From Thermodesulfovibrionales bacterium (lineage in GTDB: Bacteria; Nitrospirota; Thermodesulfovibrionia; Thermodesulfovibrionales; SM23-35): 8,186 bases of DNA. Under the pieces are notes generated by a model that had not been told where the DNA came from, searched no databases, and was given only the letters and a program-made list of their open reading frames with translations. The stretch spans positions 1 through 8,186 of the forward strand of contig JAKLQR010000170.1 of the NCBI GenBank assembly GCA_022013235.1, written 5' to 3'. The position numbers and the translations under genes are program-made. Below are positions 1 to 6,116 of the stretch, piece after piece. Each line of letters starts with the position of its first letter. The first letter of the stretch is position 1.

Positions 1-340
1 GCACCTGAGTTGCGTCCCCGGAATTATTCAGCGGAATTCCGTCAAACACTACCTTCTCAGAACCTCCGAGGATGATGCTGTCAAGTTCGAAGGGAAGAAC
101 ATCCCTGACCTTGTCTTTCTGCACAAACGGGAGGTCTACGACCCTGAAATTGAGGCTGCTCAGAGGAAGGCTTACATAGGTATTCTCTACAGTCACCGGA
201 ACGGGATCGAGGGAAAAATCCAGGTTGCCGGATAGGGGATATGTCTTCCTCTCCTTAAGTGTATAGCCGCCCCTTCCGGAATCGAAGATATAGGTTTCGA
301 CTTCCGAATCCCTGACATCAATAAAGAGCACTGTCGCCAT
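1..340 (-). CDS. gspL: GspL, type II secretion inner-membrane platform protein (N-terminal part; 3' end outside window)
   Basis: GspL recruits the GspE ATPase to the inner membrane and, with GspM, GspF and GspC, forms the T2SS assembly platform. Only the first 113 residues are in the window. They read MATVLFIDVRDSEVETYIF at the start and contain the segment YVSLPLSSLNFRVVDLPF, followed by a stretch ending in VLPFELD. This pattern (a short beta-rich start, then 'lP...l..R.l.lPf.....i..vlpfele') is typical of the actin-like cytoplasmic domain of GspL, related to PilM. The membrane segment and periplasmic ferredoxin-like domain would lie beyond position 1. The ATG (340-338) shares one base with the gspK TAA stop (342-340), giving TAATG, and is preceded by GGAAGGA at a good distance, so translation is probably coupled to gspK. 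Identity rests on this segment plus its place after gspK. Confidence 0.88.
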   Translation of the reverse strand, partial: MATVLFIDVRDSEVETYIFDSGRGGYTLKERKTYPLSGNLDFSLDPVPVTVENTYVSLPLSSLNFRVVDLPFVQKDKVRDVLPFELDSIILGGSEKVVFDGIPLNNSGDATQV

Positions 341-1227
341 TAATATTCCTTCCAGTACTCAACCATATTTCCATTGTACTTCCATACCGTCTCGATGATC
401 CTTTTTACTCCTCCTGATGATGCTGCAGCTCTGATATGAAATTGACTACTCTTCTCTATCAAAGTTATCGTTGTGTCAGGCAGCGAACCTGTCAGCCTCT
501 GAAAATCTGCTCCATGCAGGGGAGCAATTTCCCTATTGAATATTATCTGTTTCGCTTCCTCTTCCGTAACATCCTCTGCCAGGCACCTCAGCACAGGGAT
601 GTCGGCAGTATTAATATTTATCTCAAGGTTCAGTGCGCTCATTCCGAAGACCGTTATATATGGCAATAATTTATCATAATCTTCTTTCCCGATGCCATTG
701 ATAAGAAGGAGTTCGTCAACACTCGCGAGATACGCATTTCTTGCGCCGGATTCCGAATTCGACATCCAGGCCTCGCTATCCCTGTCTATCCAGTCCGCAA
801 TTCTCCCGGCAATGCTCTCATCGAGTTTCAATATGGTCAATAACCTCACAAACGCATCATAGGTATTTTTTCTCCCGTCCGGATAGACAAGAGTGTTTAT
901 GTTGAATTTGGCGTTTTCGTCATCGATCCTGACCGTGATAGTCCCCTGAAAATCATCGAACGGGTTTTCCACAGGCATTTCTATGAAATTTTGTGTTGGT
1001 TTACTGGCGCTTTCATTAAGCACACCATCGAGAAACCGGGTCGATACATTCACGCCTGACTTCGCCATAAGGGAGAGGCGCTGTGCATCCCGCCAGTTAT
1101 AGAGATTATTCGTGCCCGTATAGACACCATAGGAAAATTCCACTACCATTGCGGTCAATAACACAATGACAAGCAGCGTTATGACCAAGGCCATGCCGTG
1201 CTGGTTGCAGCACACATTGTTCCTCAT
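340..1227 (-). CDS. gspK: GspK, minor pseudopilin at the pseudopilus tip
   Basis: GspK is the large minor pseudopilin that caps the periplasmic pseudopilus with GspI and GspJ. From the ATG at 1227 the product is 295 residues, starting MRNNVCCNQHG then MALVITLLVIVLLTAMVV. This is a short basic leader, a prepilin-peptidase site after Gly11 and a hydrophobic helix. As in known GspK/XcpX proteins, the usual Glu at mature position 5 is absent (Ile here). The body carries family signatures: NINTL, IADWIDRD, ASVDELLLINGIG and the helix-hairpin-helix-like ININTADIPVL. The frame is open up to an ATG at 1395 that overlaps the gspJ stop (ATGA) and has an AGGA-type ribosome site. That start would add 56 residues, largely encoded by a palindromic repeat, and give an implausible 67-residue leader. 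I therefore prefer 1227, although its GGGA ribosome site is weaker. The stop overlaps the gspL start. Confidence 0.9.
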   Translation of the reverse strand: MRNNVCCNQHGMALVITLLVIVLLTAMVVEFSYGVYTGTNNLYNWRDAQRLSLMAKSGVNVSTRFLDGVLNESASKPTQNFIEMPVENPFDDFQGTITVRIDDENAKFNINTLVYPDGRKNTYDAFVRLLTILKLDESIAGRIADWIDRDSEAWMSNSESGARNAYLASVDELLLINGIGKEDYDKLLPYITVFGMSALNLEININTADIPVLRCLAEDVTEEEAKQIIFNREIAPLHGADFQRLTGSLPDTTITLIEKSSQFHIRAAASSGGVKRIIETVWKYNGNMVEYWKEY

Positions 1228-1275
1228 CGTTTTCCCGGCAATATCCCCTGCACACTGCGATACTTCTGAACAGCT

Positions 1276-1341
1276 GTCATTGTCCGGCTTGACCGGACAA
1301 TCCAGAGTTTTCTGGATTCCCCGATCAAGTCGGGGAATGAC
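1276..1341. repeat. 66-bp cloverleaf-type palindromic repeat in the gspJ-gspK spacer
   Basis: The ends GTCATT and AATGAC are inverted repeats. Inside are three hairpins: TTGTCCGG/CCGGACAA around CTTGA (about 1280-1300), TCCAGA/TCTGGA around GTTT (1301-1316), and TTCCCCG/CGGGGAA around ATCAAGT (1318-1338). The layout matches the two 64-bp repeats at 3251-3314 and 6117-6180, but the stem sequences differ, so this is a sequence variant of the same architecture. On the minus strand it is open in the gspK frame and would translate as a VIPRLDRGIQ-containing peptide, a kind of translated repeat often seen in bacterial genomes. A further small palindrome, GGTCA/TGACC around TTTG, follows at 1347-1360. 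Confidence 0.85.
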
Positions 1342-1391
1342 GTTATGGTCATTTGTGACCAAGTGAAGGGAAAACAGAGGAATATTCTCCA

Positions 1392-2054
1392 TCATACCTG
1401 ATTTCCTATCCTCGGCTTTGCGATATCATTAAGCGTAATCGTGTGCCCTTTAATGTTCATGGTCATGCCGATCCTTAGTTCCCCGGGTTTTGCTTTATTT
1501 ATTGCTGCATCCCAGGTCCTTACCCAGGCATCATTATATTTTGCTTCCACGGCAAAACCTTCAAGATCTTCTATAATGTCAACGCCTTCTGATTCTTCCC
1601 TGCCGTACGGCGATTCCACCTTTTTGAAGAGACTCAGTTTTCCCTCTTTCTCTTCGACATAATAAGAAATCTTCGAAAGCCCGGGGCGTAACGTGGAGAA
1701 TGCGGTGAAATCGAGCTGCGTAGTCTGCTTGCCATAGACATCCCTGTCCTCTATTCGGAACAAAGTATCCGCGTCCTGTTCATTCTGATAGGCCGCTTCA
1801 AGTTCACACCTGAGGATATCGATGGCCCTTCTTGCCTCCTGAAGTTTTGTCAAAGATTCATCCATTCCTTCCATTGCCCTGTAGCTCATGAAAAATGTGC
1901 TGTATAGTGCGGCAAGAATGATGGAGAGGATCGACACTGCGATAAGCACCTCCAGAAGCGTAAAGCCGGCTTTTCGCCGACAGGGAGGAAACCCGGCCTC
2001 ATCCTCCCCTGCGAAATGGGAGAGGGGATGTGTCTTATTGAACAATAAATTCAT
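1392..2054 (-). CDS. gspJ: GspJ, minor pseudopilin
   Basis: GspJ is a minor pseudopilin of the T2SS tip complex with GspI and GspK. The product is 220 residues. The prepilin signature is KAG, then FTLLEVLIAVSILSIILAALY: cleavage is expected after Gly30, and Glu is at mature position 5. The mature part has the long helix containing LQEARRAIDILRCELEAA and the later beta region DFTAFSTL and SKISYYVEEKEG, usual for GspJ. The ATG (2054-2052) lies inside the end of gspI (20-bp overlap) and is preceded by GAGGT at about 8 bases, which supports this start. The leader is 30 residues instead of the 5-15 usual for the family. The extra part (THPLSHFAGEDEAGF and following) comes from repeat-like, hairpin-forming DNA. 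There is no other ATG before the mature sequence. The TGA stop overlaps a fortuitous or alternative gspK ATG at 1395. Confidence 0.92.
   Translation of the reverse strand: MNLLFNKTHPLSHFAGEDEAGFPPCRRKAGFTLLEVLIAVSILSIILAALYSTFFMSYRAMEGMDESLTKLQEARRAIDILRCELEAAYQNEQDADTLFRIEDRDVYGKQTTQLDFTAFSTLRPGLSKISYYVEEKEGKLSLFKKVESPYGREESEGVDIIEDLEGFAVEAKYNDAWVRTWDAAINKAKPGELRIGMTMNIKGHTITLNDIAKPRIGNQV
2000..2030. repeat. Imperfect hairpin within the gspJ leader coding sequence
   Basis: CATCC (2000-2004) pairs with GGATG (2026-2030) and TCCC (2005-2008) with GGGA (2018-2021). This leaves a 4-base bulge and a 9-base loop. The block with CCTCCCCTGC and GGGAGAGGGG resembles widespread dispersed repeats that read as PLS...GE-type peptides when translated. 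It falls exactly within the part of the gspJ leader that has no counterpart in typical GspJ proteins. No second copy exists in this window, so its repeat nature is inferred from composition and structure only. Confidence 0.45.
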
Positions 2055-2367
2055 TCAGTTTTACCTCTTCATTACCCGCTTTTACTACAACGATAATTTC
2101 TGAAACCCCGATATATGGTGAGGCCTTCACAAAAGTCTCGTATGAGTATTGCTCATGGGGGGCATCGAACTCTCCCTTGCTGCCGGCAGGATCTTTTTCG
2201 AGATCCGCCATCTTGCTCTTGGCGAGCAGGGTTGCGACCGTGATAGTCTCCTGCCTCTCGACGAGTCCCAGTTGGTAATTCACGGTATAGATAAGGGTGA
2301 TGAGCAGGCTGCTGAGTATAGCCAGAGCAATCAGGACCTCGAGAAGCGTGAAGCCCTTATTCCTCAT
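2035..2367 (-). CDS. gspI: GspI, minor pseudopilin
   Basis: GspI is a minor pseudopilin that nucleates the pseudopilus tip with GspJ and GspK. The product is 110 residues. It begins MRNKG, then FTLLEVLIALAILSSLLITL, giving a five-residue basic leader, a prepilin-peptidase site after Gly5, Glu at mature position 5 and a single hydrophobic helix. The TVATLLAKSKMADLE segment matches the family pattern 'A..lA..k...le' after the helix, and a short beta-rich tail follows (YSYETFVKASP, EIIVVVKAG). The length is slightly below the usual ~120-130 residues. The ATG overlaps the end of gspH by 11 bp and has a strong ribosome site (GGGAGGAAGG directly upstream). The TAA stop lies 20 bp inside gspJ, indicating tight translational coupling. 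Confidence 0.93.
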   Translation of the reverse strand: MRNKGFTLLEVLIALAILSSLLITLIYTVNYQLGLVERQETITVATLLAKSKMADLEKDPAGSKGEFDAPHEQYSYETFVKASPYIGVSEIIVVVKAGNEEVKLNEFIVQ

Positions 2368-2827
2368 CCTTCCTCCCTATTTTCACCCTGCCGCTCAGGT
2401 GGTTTAGCGTGACTGTCATGTGGCTGTCTCCACGCTTCATGTACACAACGAGATTTTCACGGGCGCCGAGAGGTTCAAAAAAAAGAGTCAGTTCCCCGCT
2501 CGACACAAGACCTCTCGATTGTATTTCCACGCCGGTGAGGTCATCAAAAATCCGGGATTTTTTCCCTCCGGGTTCACTCCAGGCAACCATATTTTTCCCG
2601 AGATCAAATTTAAGAAAAAACGTCTCTTTTCTCGATACCGCATTGTCATTCACGTATCTCAGGATTGAAGCCATCTCCCGTGCTTCTGCCTTAAGCCTGC
2701 TCTCTCCGAAACCGGTGAAGGTCGGCAATACAATCGCAAGGACCAGAGACAGGACGAAGAGTACGACGATCAGCTCGATAAGAGAAAATCCGGCGCTATT
2801 GCATGTCCCAGTTCTTGATATCCGCAT
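2357..2827 (-). CDS. gspH: GspH, minor pseudopilin
   Basis: GspH is a minor pseudopilin linking the GspI/J/K tip to the GspG shaft. From the ATG at 2827 the product is 156 residues. It starts MRISRTGTCNSAG, then FSLIELIVVLFVLSLVLAIV: a 13-residue leader, cleavage after Gly13, Glu at mature position 5 and a hydrophobic helix. Next come SRLKAEAREMASILRYVND and a beta-sandwich region typical of the GspH/FimT family (FFLKFDLGKNMVAWSEPGG, ELTLFFEPLGA). The frame is open upstream to an ATG at 3019, which would add 64 residues lying wholly within gspG. I reject that start because the leader would be far too long and GAAGGGA precedes 2827. Overlap with gspG is 32 bp and with gspI 11 bp. Confidence 0.9.
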   Translation of the reverse strand: MRISRTGTCNSAGFSLIELIVVLFVLSLVLAIVLPTFTGFGESRLKAEAREMASILRYVNDNAVSRKETFFLKFDLGKNMVAWSEPGGKKSRIFDDLTGVEIQSRGLVSSGELTLFFEPLGARENLVVYMKRGDSHMTVTLNHLSGRVKIGRKDEE

Positions 2828-3227
2828 CTTTCCCTTCACCCCCCTCTTTCCCGTCTGCTCCGTAGCTAAAGATATCAAAATCGCCGTAGATACCGGGAGA
2901 GATATAAATATAGGGATTGTTCCAGGAGTCAAACGGAATTCTTCTCTGTTCAAGATAGCCGCCTTCACGGTATTTCTGGGGTATCTGCCCGACAGTGGGC
3001 TTCTCGATAAGTGATTCAAGCCCCTGTTCCGTAGCCGGATAAAACCCGTTGTCGAGCTTGAAGAGTTTCAGGGCAGTCTCAAAATTCTTTACCTGAACCT
3101 TTGCCTCTGCAATCCGCGCGTCATCAGTCCGTCCTATGATCTTCGGCGCCACAATCGCCACAAGGAGACTGAGGATGAAGACCACCACAATGATTTCGAG
3201 CAGGGTAAATCCTTTATTGTTCTTCAT
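2796..3227 (-). CDS. gspG: GspG, major pseudopilin
   Basis: GspG forms the shaft of the periplasmic pseudopilus that pushes folded substrates through the secretin. The product is 143 residues, usual for the family. It starts MKNNKG, then FTLLEIIVVVFILSLLVAIV: cleavage after Gly6, Glu at mature position 5. The periplasmic part has the classic DNGFYPATEQGL motif (59-70), FDSWNNPYIYISPG (99-112) and the calcium-binding C-terminal loop SYGADGKEGGEGKDADI (121-137) before the final Trp140. A strong GGAGGA lies just upstream of the ATG. It is the first gene after a 154-bp spacer holding a palindromic repeat, so gspG-gspL form a tightly packed sub-block. The stop is TAG, followed by ordinary gspH coding in another frame. 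This is evidence that TAG is a working stop codon in this genome. Confidence 0.97.
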   Translation of the reverse strand: MKNNKGFTLLEIIVVVFILSLLVAIVAPKIIGRTDDARIAEAKVQVKNFETALKLFKLDNGFYPATEQGLESLIEKPTVGQIPQKYREGGYLEQRRIPFDSWNNPYIYISPGIYGDFDIFSYGADGKEGGEGKDADIKNWDMQ

Positions 3228-3250
3228 TATTCCTCCGTTCTGTGGTATTT

Positions 3251-3314
3251 GTCATGCCGGCTTGTCCGGCATCTTTCTTCAAAACAAGAAGGATTCCCGA
3301 CAAGCGGGAATGAC
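3251..3314. repeat. 64-bp cloverleaf-type palindromic repeat in the gspF-gspG spacer
   Basis: Outer ends GTCAT and ATGAC are inverted repeats. Inside are three stems: GCCGG/CCGGC around CTTGT (3256-3270), a central ATCTTTCTT/AAGAAGGAT stem with one G-T wobble, and TTCCCG/CGGGAA around ACAAG. It is an inverted copy of the repeat at 6117-6180, differing at only five of 64 positions. Three of these are in the central loop, and two are paired changes within one stem. It fills the only long gap between gspF and gspG. The remaining spacer (3315-3381) is A+T-rich and I see nothing further in it. Confidence 0.92.
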
Positions 3315-3381
3315 TGTTATATTCTGTTGTGTGCTACGGTAAAACAAATTGGCGAAATTTATTTTTGTTCATTGATTTTTC

Positions 3382-4557
3382 TCATTTTATCAACTGGTTC
3401 AACTGGAATATCGGCAGCAGGACTGCGAGGACAATGAGTCCCACCAGAAAGCCCATGCAGAGAATCATCACAGGCTCAAGAAGTGAAAGGGCTTTGTCTA
3501 CCCTGCGGGAGAACTCCTCCTCGTAGGAACGCGCGGCATTTTTCAGAACCTCTACCAGTTGTCCGCTCCTCTCCCCGGTCGAAATCAACTGGAGGAGCAC
3601 CGGGGGAAAGCCGTCAAGCGATGCAGAAAGCCGTGCACCCTCCGATACCCGTTTGCCGGATTCCAGAACGTTCATCTCGATCACTTTATTCCCGATGGAC
3701 TTTGCGGAAAGTTCGAGAGAACTCAGCATGGGGAGCCCCCCCTCAAGAAGGAACCCCAATGTTCGGGCGAAACGCCCGAAGTAGAGACTCTGGAGGATAT
3801 TTCCGGGAATGCGCAATACCATCCTGTCAAGGAATACACGTTTCTTCTCCCTTAGTTCCCTAAGGAAATATAACCCGCCGAGAAGCAACCCCATAAGGAG
3901 CCACCAGTAGCGCTGAAAGATCTCACTCACCCAGATAAGGGCAACGGTAAGAAAGGGGAGTGCACTCTGTGTGTCTTTGTATATTCTGGTAATTTTCGGC
4001 ATCACAAAAGCGAAAAGAAAAGAAAGCACGATAAAACTTATGCAGATCATGAAAACAGGGTAGACCATCGACGTCCTTACTTTGGATTTCAGGGTGTCCT
4101 GAGCCTCCAGAAAATCAGCAATGCGGGTGAGAATATTGTCGAGATTTCCGCTCGCCTCTCCGGCGGCAACCATATTGATATAGAATTCGGGAAATATTTT
4201 CGGATACTCTTCCAAGGCCTTTGAGAGCCCCGACCCGCCAGCAATCCGTTCTCTTATGTCCACCAGCATAGTTTTCCAGAAACCTTTCTGTTCGTCGGAA
4301 AGTGACTTGAGGGCCTCAAGGAGCGGGACACCGGAGGAGATAAGCGTTGACAGCTGACGCGTCACAGAGGGGAGGAGGGTTGCGTCGTGCCGGTTGAACA
4401 GAGAGAACCGTCTTTTCTCTGAAGCCCCTGCTACGTTCCTTGGATAGAGTCCGGACTCTTTAAGCCTGAGCGCTGCCTCCTTCTGGCTTGCCGCCTCGAT
4501 CGTGCCCGCGACCTCCGAACCGTCAGGCCTGTATCCCTTATATTGAAATATCGGCAT
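3382..4557 (-). CDS. gspF: GspF, type II secretion inner-membrane platform protein
   Basis: GspF is the polytopic inner-membrane protein that, with GspL, transmits GspE ATPase work to pseudopilin assembly. It is homologous to PilC. The product is 391 residues, close to the usual ~400. It starts MPIFQYKGYRPDGSEVAGTIEA, the standard family opening. The duplicated cytoplasmic four-helix domains are visible through repeated signatures: LSTLISSGVPLLEAL (69-83) with GEASGNL (133-139), and LGFLLEGGLPMLSSLEL (267-283) with GERSGQL (328-334). Three hydrophobic segments lie at about 165-187, 217-233 and 362-384, matching the known topology. The ATG lies inside the gspE 3' end (20-bp overlap) and is preceded by AGAAGGA. 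The stop is TGA. The gene appears intact, which argues that the secretion locus is not broadly decayed. Confidence 0.97.
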   Translation of the reverse strand: MPIFQYKGYRPDGSEVAGTIEAASQKEAALRLKESGLYPRNVAGASEKRRFSLFNRHDATLLPSVTRQLSTLISSGVPLLEALKSLSDEQKGFWKTMLVDIRERIAGGSGLSKALEEYPKIFPEFYINMVAAGEASGNLDNILTRIADFLEAQDTLKSKVRTSMVYPVFMICISFIVLSFLFAFVMPKITRIYKDTQSALPFLTVALIWVSEIFQRYWWLLMGLLLGGLYFLRELREKKRVFLDRMVLRIPGNILQSLYFGRFARTLGFLLEGGLPMLSSLELSAKSIGNKVIEMNVLESGKRVSEGARLSASLDGFPPVLLQLISTGERSGQLVEVLKNAARSYEEEFSRRVDKALSLLEPVMILCMGFLVGLIVLAVLLPIFQLNQLIK

Positions 4558-5512
4558 AATCCTTCTGCGTTACCCGCAGAACCTCTTCAAGGGTTGTTGT
4601 CCCCTGAATCACCTTCTCAAATCCGTCCTGCCGGAGGGTTTTCATGCCCTGCGAGACCGCCTGGCTCTTTATTCTCTGAGAATCCATCCGTTCGGTGATC
4701 ATGGGCCGTATCTGATTGCTGATCTCGAGCAGTTCGAAAATGCCCAGCCTCCCGAGATATCCCTTCCCCTTGCATTTGTCACATCCCTGTCCCCTGTAGA
4801 GGACCGGGGGAGGTTCTGCAAAATATGAGTGCTCAATCTCCGACGGGGTATAGGATACCTTACACTGGGCACAGATCGTCCGTACCAGTCTTTGCGCCAG
4901 CACAAGGGTCAATGACGAAGCAACGAGGAAGGGCTCGATTCCCATATCTATGAGCCTCACCAATGCACTGGGTGCATCGTTCGTATGAAGGGTGCTGAGA
5001 ACGAGATGTCCTGTAAGCGACGCCTGCATGGCTATTTCGGCCGTCTCCAGGTCTCTTATTTCGCCGATCATAATCACGTCAGGGTCCTGCCTCAGAATAG
5101 ACCTGAGCCCTGAGGCGAAGGTAAGCCGTATTTTAGGGTTCACCTGTACCTGTCCGACGCCTTTCAATTGATATTCGATCGGGTCCTCAACCGTGATAAT
5201 ATTCTTTTCTTCTGTATGAATCCTGTTGAGCGCAGCGTACAGAGTCGTCGTTTTTCCGCTCCCGGTGGGGCCGGTAACCAGGATGATCCCATCGGGTCTC
5301 CTCAGATGGTCCTCCATCTTCTTTTCGTCATCCCTGTTAAACCCGACCTCCCAGAGACCCAGCAGTCCCTGCTTTCTGTCAAGGAGCCGCAGGACCGCTC
5401 TCTCACCGTGAGAAGTAGGGATGACCGACACCCTGATATCGATGTCCCTTCCGCCGAGAAGAAGCCGTATTCTTCCATCCTGCGGGAGCCGCTTTTCAGC
5501 GATGTCGAGGTT
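4538..5512 (-). CDS. gspE: GspE, T2SS assembly ATPase, C-terminal catalytic part downstream of an in-frame amber codon
   Basis: This is the ATPase part of GspE, continuous in frame with the upstream piece apart from one TAG. Numbering uses the whole reading frame with the TAG as residue 182. Homology resumes immediately with NLDIAEKRLPQDGRIR, then SVIPTSHGERAVLRLLDR. Motifs are all intact: Walker A GPTGSGKT (263-270), Asp box VEDPIE (290-295), Walker B DPDVIMIGEIRD (325-336) and His box GHLVLSTLHTND (350-361). A zinc-binding tetracysteine follows, C396-x2-C399 and C426-x2-C429. The full frame would be 506 codons, a normal GspE length. The first possible start in this piece is a GTG at 5431-5429 without a clear ribosome site. 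A protein begun there would keep the ATPase core but lose the GspL-binding N-domain and the arginine-containing linker region. The 3' end overlaps gspF by 20 bp. Confidence 0.93.
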   Translation of the reverse strand, partial: NLDIAEKRLPQDGRIRLLLGGRDIDIRVSVIPTSHGERAVLRLLDRKQGLLGLWEVGFNRDDEKKMEDHLRRPDGIILVTGPTGSGKTTTLYAALNRIHTEEKNIITVEDPIEYQLKGVGQVQVNPKIRLTFASGLRSILRQDPDVIMIGEIRDLETAEIAMQASLTGHLVLSTLHTNDAPSALVRLIDMGIEPFLVASSLTLVLAQRLVRTICAQCKVSYTPSEIEHSYFAEPPPVLYRGQGCDKCKGKGYLGRLGIFELLEISNQIRPMITERMDSQRIKSQAVSQGMKTLRQDGFEKVIQGTTTLEEVLRVTQKDYADISI

Positions 5513-5515
5513 CTA
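5513..5515 (-). other. In-frame TAG (amber) codon interrupting gspE
   Basis: The minus strand reads AGA ATC AAA ATC ATG TAG AAC CTC GAC ATC, that is R-I-K-I-M-stop-N-L-D-I. GspE proteins have a single small residue, usually Ala or Ser, between the 'KxM' and 'NLDIAEKR'-type motifs. The TAG therefore replaces exactly one residue and no base is gained or lost. TCG (Ser) to TAG is a single substitution. The frame is the same on both sides (27 codons from the TAG to the GTG at 5431), so this is not a frameshift. Confidence 0.95.
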
Positions 5516-6058
5516 CATGATTTTGATTCTGCTGATTAACGCGTCCTGAATAATTTTTGGCGGGGTCAAAACCCTGTGCAGTATCCCGTCTATTCTCAAT
5601 CTCACATCGAGTTCTTTCTCATACGGCTCGATGTGGATATCGCTTGCCCTCTCTTTTACCGCCTGGAGAAGGAGAGCGTTGAGGAGACGGATTATGGGAG
5701 CCTCCTCGGTCAGTTCGAGCAGATCTTTCGGGGCTTCGAATTCGGTCGCGACAGAGGAGAGGTCCTCTCCGGTTATGGTATCCATAACCTCCTCTGCCGA
5801 ACCCATTTGCCCGTAGAACCTGTTGATTGCATCGAGGATGATCCCTGGGCTTGCCCTGAAGGGTCTGGGCTTTAAGCCCAATGTTTTTGCGACTTCCGAA
5901 AGCGCCAGCAACCCCCTGTCGTCAGCAACAGCGCCTGAAAGTTCCTCGCCATTCCGGCTGAAAGGGAATATCTGGTTGTTCTTCACGAAGCTGAGAGGAA
6001 TATTCTGGAGAAGGGAGATTTCTACATCCTCATCCTTTATGACATCGATCGTTTCCAT
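5513..6058 (-). CDS. gspE: GspE, T2SS assembly ATPase, N-terminal part ending at the amber codon
   Basis: GspE is the cytoplasmic hexameric ATPase driving pseudopilus growth. This piece encodes 181 residues. Residues ~1-100 form the N-terminal domains that dock on GspL (LLQNIPLSFVKNN, AVADDRGLLALSEVAKTLG). Residues ~119-181 begin the core: EEAPIIRLLNALLLQAVKER, the signature ASDIHIEP (138-145) and RLRIDG (153-158, arginines that contact the neighbouring subunit's nucleotide). It ends ISRIKIM, then TAG. A product ending here would have no Walker motifs and could not hydrolyse ATP. The ATG at 6058 has no convincing Shine-Dalgarno sequence (A+T-rich AATGAATACAG upstream). An in-frame TGA nine bases upstream rules out an earlier start. 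It follows a 195-bp spacer after gspD. Confidence 0.92.
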   Translation of the reverse strand: METIDVIKDEDVEISLLQNIPLSFVKNNQIFPFSRNGEELSGAVADDRGLLALSEVAKTLGLKPRPFRASPGIILDAINRFYGQMGSAEEVMDTITGEDLSSVATEFEAPKDLLELTEEAPIIRLLNALLLQAVKERASDIHIEPYEKELDVRLRIDGILHRVLTPPKIIQDALISRIKIM

Positions 6059-6073
6059 CTGTATTCATTCATA

Positions 6074-6086
6074 ATCTTATTAAGAT
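6074..6086. repeat. Short perfect palindrome upstream of gspE
   Basis: ATCTTATTAAGAT is a 13-base perfect palindrome around a single central base. It sits 16 bases upstream of the gspE ATG in A+T-rich DNA. It could be a small operator or a structure affecting gspE initiation, where no ribosome site is evident. It could equally be chance in A+T-rich sequence. No second copy is seen in the window. Confidence 0.3.
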
Positions 6087-6116
6087 GTGCATAATAGTAT
6101 TGACTTCAGCCAGTGT

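Noticed and set aside
2409..3014. A 201-codon open frame on the plus strand opposite gspH and gspG
   Set aside because: It lies antisense to two clear pseudopilin genes, its translation has no recognisable domain, and its composition is that of a shadow frame.
2828..3019. Upstream start for gspH at 3019, adding 64 residues
   Set aside because: The added part lies wholly within gspG in another frame and would make the prepilin leader far too long. The ATG at 2827 has a ribosome site and a normal leader.
5432..5515. A frameshift separating two gspE fragments
   Set aside because: Translation straight through 5515-5432 stays in frame and reads conserved GspE sequence; only the TAG codon interrupts it.
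2796..5515. Genome-wide reassignment of TAG to an amino acid
   Set aside because: gspG ends with TAG at exactly the usual C-terminus of the family, and the next bases encode nothing GspG-like in that frame. Local read-through in gspE remains possible.
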